Source: an uncultured Myxococcales bacterium (GTDB taxonomy: Bacteria > Myxococcota_A > UBA9042). Taken from it: a DNA stretch of 60,086 nt. The translations under genes and the position numbers were made by a program. Below, in pieces: positions 55,270-60,086 of this stretch. The notes under the pieces were generated by a model, which was not told the origin of the DNA, ran no database searches, and saw only the letters and a list, made by a program, of their open reading frames with translations. The first letter of the stretch is position 1, and each line of letters begins with the position of its first letter. The stretch lies in NCBI GenBank assembly GCA_903955385.1, contig CAJBNH010000049.1, forward strand, positions 1 through 60,086, written 5' to 3'.

Positions 55270-57444
55270 CTACTTGACGGACAACGTCATCACGCCCTCG
55301 TTGTAGAAGGCGACAGGCTGGACGTCCGTGACGCCCCAGCTCTTGCGGTCATAGTTGGTGCCGACGCCCAACCGGTACGTGTTGTGCTGGCAGCCGACCG
55401 GGTCCAGGTCGGAGCCTCGCGCGACTTCCCACGTCCAATTGTTGCTGCCGGCGTCGCCGATGTGACCGATCGAGCCGCCTTGGTTGCAGGCGCCGACGCC
55501 GACCAAGTTGTACCAGATGCGGGAGTAGTCGGTGTCGTTGCCAACGGTCTGGAACCTGAGCTCTGGCCCGAAGAATTGCGTGGCCAGCGCGGCGCTGGAC
55601 CAGGTTCGCGTCCAGACCGGATTGGCGTTGGACTGCGCGAGGTTCAGGTTCTTGCGCAAGTTGTTCGTGTTGGTCGCGCTGGCGTACGTCACGGCGATCG
55701 TGGCTGGCCCTTGGTACTTGTAGCTCAGGTTGATCTTGGTGAAGCCGAGCAGGTCATAGGCCTTGGACAGGTAGTCGCTGGTCCCTGCGATCGTGCCGAC
55801 CTCGTTTGCGCTGTTCCAGAAGGCGGTGTCGCCGAACACGCGGCTGGTGCCGTCGTTCGTGTTCAAGCGCGCCAGCACCGTCCACCCCCCACCGTCGGTC
55901 GTCATGTCGCACAGCACCGGGAACGGTGCCACCGGGCCCGTGCCATCGGGGTCGATCGTGTACGTGCCGCTGACCGACGACGGGTCGAGCGTCAGGGTCT
56001 CTGCGCAACTCTTGGGTGTCACGCCGCCCGACATGGCCACGAAGTTCTTGCCGTTGCAGCCATAGAAGTTACCGAGCACGGTGTCGAAGTACATGTAGCC
56101 GGCATTCGAGGCGTCGCAGGTGACCGGAGGCTTGTCGGAGCGCTGCAGTTGCAGGCCGCCGTCGGTCACCAAGCGGCCGTTGGCGACCACCCGCTGATTC
56201 GAGACCGTCGACACGACGATGCTCCAAGCGACGACCTTGCCGTCCTTGGTGTTGTTCAGGAAACCGGTGTCCATCACGGTCAGCGACCACTTGCCCTTGG
56301 GGTTCTTGCCCGCCCACGCCCCGAGGTCGCCGGACACCGTCTTGCTCGGCACGGGCCACGAGGTCTTCAGCGTGGTCCCGACGGCGCCCTTGTCGTAGAG
56401 GACGAACTGCGTGGACGCCGGGTCGAACAACACGACCTTGACCTTGCTCATGTCCGAATTCGTCAACTCCAGGTTCACGGTCAGGGACTTGGCGGTTCCG
56501 AAATCCGGGATGTCGAGGGTGTCTGAGACGCCGACCGGGTTGTTGTCGGGGATGTCGATCGGGACCTTCGAGCTGGCCACCTTCTCTTCGAATTCGTTCG
56601 TCAGCAGGTTGTTCGAGATCTCATTCAGCCCGTCGGCCGGCAACGCCGTCGGGTCCAGCGCCGCCACACAGTCCAACGAGCCGTCCGCCTTCAACCCCTT
56701 GACCACCAAGCCGGTTCCGCACGCGCTGTTCAGCTTGGGACCGCCCGTCACGTCTGCGTAGCTGCCCGAAGTGGCGACCTTGGCCAGGTCTGCTGTCTTG
56801 GCATAGGCGGTCAGATCCGGACCACCCTCGAGATCGGCAAACGCCCCGGAGAAAGCCACGGCTGAGAGCGAGCCCGCCTTGGCGTAGCCGGACAGATCGG
56901 GAATTCCAAGCAAGTCAGAGTAGTTCCCCGAACTCGCGACTGTCGACAGGTCCTTCTTCTGCGCCAACGCCGCCAGCAGCTCCGGGGCGAGCATCGCCTC
57001 CGTGACGCAACCGGTGCACGCCAGCCCCTCAGCGATGGCCGCACGCAGCGCTTGGAACGACGAGAGCAGCGGCTTGCGCGGCAGCTCCGGGTCCGCGCCC
57101 ACCTGCACGCCCAGCCACAGTCCTTGTCCAGCGCCCGTCAGCGTCGCCGGGATCGCCGTCTGACCGCCAAGCGTTGCCGTCAGCAGTCCCCCTGCGACCG
57201 GCACCTGAGCCGCGGCCTCCGACCACAGCGCCTCGCCGCCGGCCTGCTGGCCATAGATTCGGAACTGGATCGCATAGTTGCCATCCGCCACCGGACCACC
57301 GCCGCCAGCCGCCATCAGCAGGCCCTCGACCGTGACCTGCCCCGGAACCGCGGCCCCAGCAGTGCCCACCACGCCCGCAAGGACGCAACAAGCCACCGCC
57401 GAGCGCGCCAACCAAGTGCCCACCGAGCGCATCGCTCTCGCCAT
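55270..57444 (-). CDS. Secreted protein: tail-fibre repeats, P domain, fibrinogen-like C-terminus
   Basis: 724 aa. Signal peptide to GAA, no lipobox. Residues about 165-238 have three roughly 30-residue repeats LxxVAxSGxYxDLxGxP(D/K)L, as in phage tail fibres. About 300-412 fit the proprotein-convertase P domain (VGVSDTLDIPDFGTAKS, WAGKNPKGKWSLTVMDTG). About 478-724 fit the fibrinogen-like fold (SGTYTIDPDGTGP, CDMTTDGGGWTVLARL). It is a surface-binding, secreted protein with no protease domain seen. GGGAGG is upstream of the ATG at 57444. Same strand as the Cys-rich lipoprotein downstream. Confidence 0.82.
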   Translation of the reverse strand: MARAMRSVGTWLARSAVACCVLAGVVGTAGAAVPGQVTVEGLLMAAGGGGPVADGNYAIQFRIYGQQAGGEALWSEAAAQVPVAGGLLTATLGGQTAIPATLTGAGQGLWLGVQVGADPELPRKPLLSSFQALRAAIAEGLACTGCVTEAMLAPELLAALAQKKDLSTVASSGNYSDLLGIPDLSGYAKAGSLSAVAFSGAFADLEGGPDLTAYAKTADLAKVATSGSYADVTGGPKLNSACGTGLVVKGLKADGSLDCVAALDPTALPADGLNEISNNLLTNEFEEKVASSKVPIDIPDNNPVGVSDTLDIPDFGTAKSLTVNLELTNSDMSKVKVVLFDPASTQFVLYDKGAVGTTLKTSWPVPSKTVSGDLGAWAGKNPKGKWSLTVMDTGFLNNTKDGKVVAWSIVVSTVSNQRVVANGRLVTDGGLQLQRSDKPPVTCDASNAGYMYFDTVLGNFYGCNGKNFVAMSGGVTPKSCAETLTLDPSSVSGTYTIDPDGTGPVAPFPVLCDMTTDGGGWTVLARLNTNDGTSRVFGDTAFWNSANEVGTIAGTSDYLSKAYDLLGFTKINLSYKYQGPATIAVTYASATNTNNLRKNLNLAQSNANPVWTRTWSSAALATQFFGPELRFQTVGNDTDYSRIWYNLVGVGACNQGGSIGHIGDAGSNNWTWEVARGSDLDPVGCQHNTYRLGVGTNYDRKSWGVTDVQPVAFYNEGVMTLSVK

Positions 57445-57503
57445 GACGTCCTCCCGAAACTTCGCAGAGTTGCAGCGACCGTTGTACCGCGTCCGCAGGT
57501 GGC

Positions 57504-58178
57504 CTACCAGTCCCGACCGCCGCCCGCCAGCCCTTTCTCGCGGCGCAGGTAGCCCAGATAGGGGTTGGTCGCGAGCTCTGCCGCCAGCGTCGTGTCTGGC
57601 CCGTGGCCACTGTGCACGCGCAGGTGGCCCGGCAGCTCCAACAGCCTGCGCAGACTGGCCTGCATCACCACGGGGTCGCCCATGCGCAGGTCGGTGCGCC
57701 CGACGCTGCCGGCGAACAGCAGATCGCCGACGAACGCGTCCTGATCGTCGTAGAAGCATCCCTGTCCCGGGGTGTGTCCTGGCGCGGACAGAAAGCGCAG
57801 GCGGTGCGAGCCGATGACCACTTCCTCACCGTCGCGGATCTCGCGGTCGATGCGGCCGCAGGGGCGGTTGAGGGCGGGGGCGCCAAACCAGCCGCCTTGC
57901 TCCGGGAGCGACCGGAACATCGGCACTTCCAGCACCGGTAGCACCGTGATGGCCCGCGGGAACGCCGCCTGCAGCGGCAGCAGTGCCCCGGCGTGATCCA
58001 AGTGTCCGTGCGTCAACAGGATCGTCGACAGCTCCTGCCCCTGAAGATGCTCGCGCACCTCATCGACCACGTCCGCCGTCTCACTGGTGTCGACCATGGC
58101 CCAAGCACCGGTCGCCTCATCCTGCAGCAGGAAGACGTTCACTTGGAACAGGCCGACGGTCAGCGTCTCGATACGCAT
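57504..58178 (-). CDS. Metallo-beta-lactamase-fold hydrolase (glyoxalase II-like)
   Basis: 224 aa. HxHxDH in LLTHGHLDHAGAL, FLSAPGHTPGQ with the third zinc His, and VGDLLFAGSVGRTDL with the bridging Asp. HSGHGPDTTLAAE follows. AAGGAG is upstream of the ATG at 58178. The class includes hydroxyacylglutathione hydrolases; the substrate is not settled. Same strand as the fibrinogen-like gene but separated by 59 bases. Confidence 0.9.
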   Translation of the reverse strand: MRIETLTVGLFQVNVFLLQDEATGAWAMVDTSETADVVDEVREHLQGQELSTILLTHGHLDHAGALLPLQAAFPRAITVLPVLEVPMFRSLPEQGGWFGAPALNRPCGRIDREIRDGEEVVIGSHRLRFLSAPGHTPGQGCFYDDQDAFVGDLLFAGSVGRTDLRMGDPVVMQASLRRLLELPGHLRVHSGHGPDTTLAAELATNPYLGYLRREKGLAGGGRDW

Positions 58179-58238
58179 GGGGCTCCTTGGTGTCGCAGCG
58201 GCGGGCACTTGAGCGCTTTTGCCACGGAGCGCGCGGCA

Positions 58239-58268
58239 TGGACAGGCCTCCGTTGCGGGTTCTAGCAT
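58239..58268 (+). promoter_or_regulatory. Predicted promoter of the acyl thioesterase gene
   Basis: TGGACA, an 18-base spacer and TAGCAT lie about 48 bases upstream of the ATG at 58316, in the divergent region. Confidence 0.5.
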
Positions 58269-58315
58269 CTCGCGCCCTTCACCGGGGCCGACCGATCCCT
58301 TACAGGAGCCGCGAC

Positions 58316-59104
58316 ATGACCTTGCGACAGTGCACCCCCTCAGGCCTCACGGTCGTTGCCGACTGGGCTTCGCGCGGTGACGAGATCGGCCCGGACGGTT
58401 TCGTCTCGCCAGCCCGCATCCTGTCGTGGTTGGAACATGGCCGTTGGCAAGCGGTCCAACGCTCAGACGAGGCCGTGGCGTCCCTGTTCACCGACGGCCA
58501 CGTCGCTGTCATCCGGTCGCAACGCGTGGTCCTGCATCGCCCGGTCGGGTGGCCGCAGCTGCTGGTCACGGCCGTGGGCATCTCGGGACTCGGCCGCACC
58601 AGCGTCGAAATCGCTCAAGAGATTCGGAAGGATACGTCGGACGGTCCACTGGTCGCCGAGGCACGCATCACCGCCGTGCATCTGGCCCCGTCGCCTGAGG
58701 GCCGCCGTCCGACCCCGCTGCCGGAAGCCATCCGCAACAGCCAGCGCGACTTGCCGGAACCCGATGCTCTGGTTGGCTTCGACGCGCACTTGCACGACCT
58801 GACCGATGCGGCGTTCGTGTGGCAGCTGCAGGTTCGGCCCAGCGAGATCGACTTGTTCCAGCACGTGAACCACGCCCGCTACTGCGACTGGTTCGACGAC
58901 GCCCGCCGGGTCATGGAGCTGGCACCCTGGCCCAGCTGGACGGCCGGCCGACGCGTCACCGCCCTGGCGCTGGACTACGTTCGCGAGGTGCTTGCAGGTG
59001 AGGCGGTCGAGATTCGCCTGTGCCCTGTGGGCCCGAACGAGCTGATCGGCGAGGCGTGGGTGGGCGGGAGCCTGCGGGCGAGGTGCCGCCTTCGGGTGGG
59101 GTAG
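58316..59104 (+). CDS. Acyl-ACP/acyl-CoA thioesterase, double hotdog
   Basis: 262 aa. Two tandem hotdog folds; the second carries LFQHVNHARYCDWFDDARRV, the HVNxxxY-type motif of acyl-ACP thioesterases. The first has PARILSWLEHGRWQA and looks degenerate. AGGAG is upstream of the ATG at 58316. Hydrolyses acyl thioesters for membrane or storage lipids or turnover; chain length unknown. Confidence 0.8.
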   Translation: MTLRQCTPSGLTVVADWASRGDEIGPDGFVSPARILSWLEHGRWQAVQRSDEAVASLFTDGHVAVIRSQRVVLHRPVGWPQLLVTAVGISGLGRTSVEIAQEIRKDTSDGPLVAEARITAVHLAPSPEGRRPTPLPEAIRNSQRDLPEPDALVGFDAHLHDLTDAAFVWQLQVRPSEIDLFQHVNHARYCDWFDDARRVMELAPWPSWTAGRRVTALALDYVREVLAGEAVEIRLCPVGPNELIGEAWVGGSLRARCRLRVG

Positions 59105-59430
59105 CTTGGCGATGGGCCGCGCTCCCGCGAGTCCCTGAAACGGCTGAATCATCTTCAATCCCCACGGGCAGTTCCCCTATTCGCCGGTCTAACGCGGGCC
59201 AGACGGGACTGAGCCGATCACTCCGACGGTGCCTCTGGAAACGGTCAAACCCGTGCCAAGCAGGGGGGATCGGACCACGATCTCAACGATTGTGCGGGCT
59301 GAGGGGTGTACCGTCCCTTCACAGCGTGCTAAATGGCGCGCGGTCTTGCGGTCGTCGCTCCCCGGCACGGCTTCCCCCGATTGCCGGCAAGCGCAGACCG
59401 CCCCCCAAACGCAACGTAGGTGGAGCAGGC
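59105..59430 (+). other. Intergenic region upstream of nuoA (326 bp)
   Basis: No gene, repeat or clear promoter found by eye. It should hold the nuo operon promoter, but no TTGnnn-17-TAnnnT pair is convincing. GGAG lies 9 bases before the nuoA ATG. Confidence 0.6.
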
Positions 59431-59793
59431 ATGTCCGATTCTTGGATCGCCGCCGTCTTGTTCATGGCCGTCTCGGCCGCCATCGCTGGATTGATGGTCG
59501 GCCTGAACTGGGTGCTCGGTGCGAAGAGCAAAGCTGCTTCCGCCGTGCGCACCACGACTTACGAGTGCGGCGAGGAGCCGGACGGGGGCGCCTGGATCCG
59601 CTTCCATCCGCGCTACTACGTGGTCGCCCTTGTGTTTGTCGTGTTCGACGTCGAAGCCGCGTTCCTGCTGCCGTGGGCCTTGGGCCTGCGCGGTGGCGGC
59701 TGGATGACGATCCTCGAGATGGGGGCATTCCTGACGATCCTGATGCTGGGCTGGCTGTACGCCCTGCGCAAGGGAGCGCTGAGATGGCAGTAG
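59431..59793 (+). CDS. nuoA: NADH-quinone oxidoreductase subunit A
   Basis: 120 aa, three transmembrane helices. The loop TTYECGEEPDGGAWIRFHPRYY, with its conserved Cys and Glu, is the complex I NuoA/ND3 loop, and FVVFDVEAAFLLPWA is the second conserved helix. First gene of the nuo operon. It ends inside the start of nuoB (10-base overlap). Confidence 0.95.
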   Translation: MSDSWIAAVLFMAVSAAIAGLMVGLNWVLGAKSKAASAVRTTTYECGEEPDGGAWIRFHPRYYVVALVFVVFDVEAAFLLPWALGLRGGGWMTILEMGAFLTILMLGWLYALRKGALRWQ

Positions 59794-60086
59794 ACAACAA
59801 GGACGCCCGCGAGGGCCTGACCTACACGCAGCCGCTGTTCGACGTGATGGAGTCGGTGCCGGGTCTCGACATCGGCATCACCACCATCGAGAAGCTGCTG
59901 ACGTGGGCCAGCACCAACAGCCTGTGGGTCTTCCCGATGGCGACGTCGTGCTGCGGCATCGAATTGATGTCCGTCCAGGCGGGCCGCGTCGACATGGAGC
60001 GCATGGGCAGCTTCATGCGCGGTGCCCCCCGGCAGTGCGACGTCATGGTCGTGGCCGGCACCATCACCGTGAAGATGGCGCCTCGC
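59784..60086 (+). CDS. nuoB: NADH-quinone oxidoreductase subunit B, 5' part (cut by window edge)
   Basis: 101 codons are present. The N2 iron-sulfur residues are visible: TSCCGIE with adjacent cysteines and GAPRQCDVMVVAGTIT with the third; the fourth lies outside. The start ATG at 59784 overlaps nuoA, so the two are coupled. Peripheral-arm subunit of complex I. Confidence 0.95.
   Translation, partial: MAVDNKDAREGLTYTQPLFDVMESVPGLDIGITTIEKLLTWASTNSLWVFPMATSCCGIELMSVQAGRVDMERMGSFMRGAPRQCDVMVVAGTITVKMAPR

Noticed and set aside
59105-59430. Candidate promoter boxes before nuoA
   Set aside because: Several TTG and TA boxes occur but none with 16-18 base spacing.

Overview
The window is high-GC chromosomal DNA with densely packed genes on both strands. 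It holds no insertion sequence, integrase, phage module or CRISPR array. It most resembles a Myxococcota (former deltaproteobacterial) genome or a sister lineage. The evidence is two Hanks-type Ser/Thr kinases with long Pro-rich or WD40 tails, a large number of lipoproteins, a tandem pair of myxobacterial-type outer-membrane beta-barrel proteins, Cys-rich CDDGN-repeat surface proteins, and two proteins with MYXO-CTERM-like tails (Cys, transmembrane segment, Arg cluster). No species can be assigned from the sequence alone.

Layout. 1-5062: the 5' part of an archaeal-like valS, a lipoprotein, a membrane protein and a Pro-rich Ser/Thr kinase. 5178-9981: a housekeeping stretch with rpoZ, a lytic transglycosylase lipoprotein, a HEAT-like protein, greA-tsaE (overlapping), a secreted DUF2225-like protein and galU. 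9997-11591: an overlapping pair of outer-membrane beta-barrel genes. 11631-17577 (minus): CYTH protein, DEDDh exonuclease, psd, lipoprotein, PfkB kinase, mtnP and a PilZ protein. 17683-17911: tRNA-Ala(GGC) with its own promoter and terminator. 17975-28301: central and lipid-precursor metabolism, with an OPA-family transporter, fumC, a class II aldolase, two small NTF2-like exported proteins, a deoxynucleoside kinase, glpD, a CPBP intramembrane protease and class II fructose-bisphosphate aldolase.

28475-40303 is the most unusual part: a run of plus-strand envelope genes. It contains a small lipoprotein, an 806-residue lipoprotein with an Ala/Lys/Glu coiled coil, a 1003-residue lipoprotein with Ig-like repeats and a C-terminal half that looks like a BPI/TULIP lipid-binding fold, and two tandem paralogues of a secreted agmatine deiminase/PAD-type enzyme. 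These two enzymes carry a Cys-rich insertion inside the catalytic core, an N-terminal lipobox and a C-terminal MYXO-CTERM-like tail. The CPBP protease at 25534-27237 belongs to the superfamily that includes the myxosortases, so it is a candidate processing enzyme for these tails.

40339-46617: a lysophospholipid acyltransferase plus SDR pair, gyrB with a good sigma70-type promoter, a GRPG-repeat secreted protein and a small membrane protein. 46753-57444 (all minus) looks like a surface-protein, kinase and exporter block. In transcription order it has a tail-fibre-repeat/P-domain/fibrinogen-like secreted protein, a Cys-rich MAM-like lipoprotein, a zinc-ribbon/kinase/WD40 protein whose start overlaps the Cys-rich gene, and a MacA-MacB type exporter in three overlapping genes. 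The window ends with a metallo-beta-lactamase-fold hydrolase, an acyl thioesterase and the start of a NADH:quinone oxidoreductase operon (nuoA, nuoB cut by the edge).

Recurring promoter-like sites (TTGnnn, 17-18 bp, TAnnnT) precede rpoZ, the beta-barrel pair, tRNA-Ala, the deoxynucleoside kinase, glpD, fba, gyrB and the thioesterase. They helped to set starts. All functional calls come from reading the translations; no database search was run.
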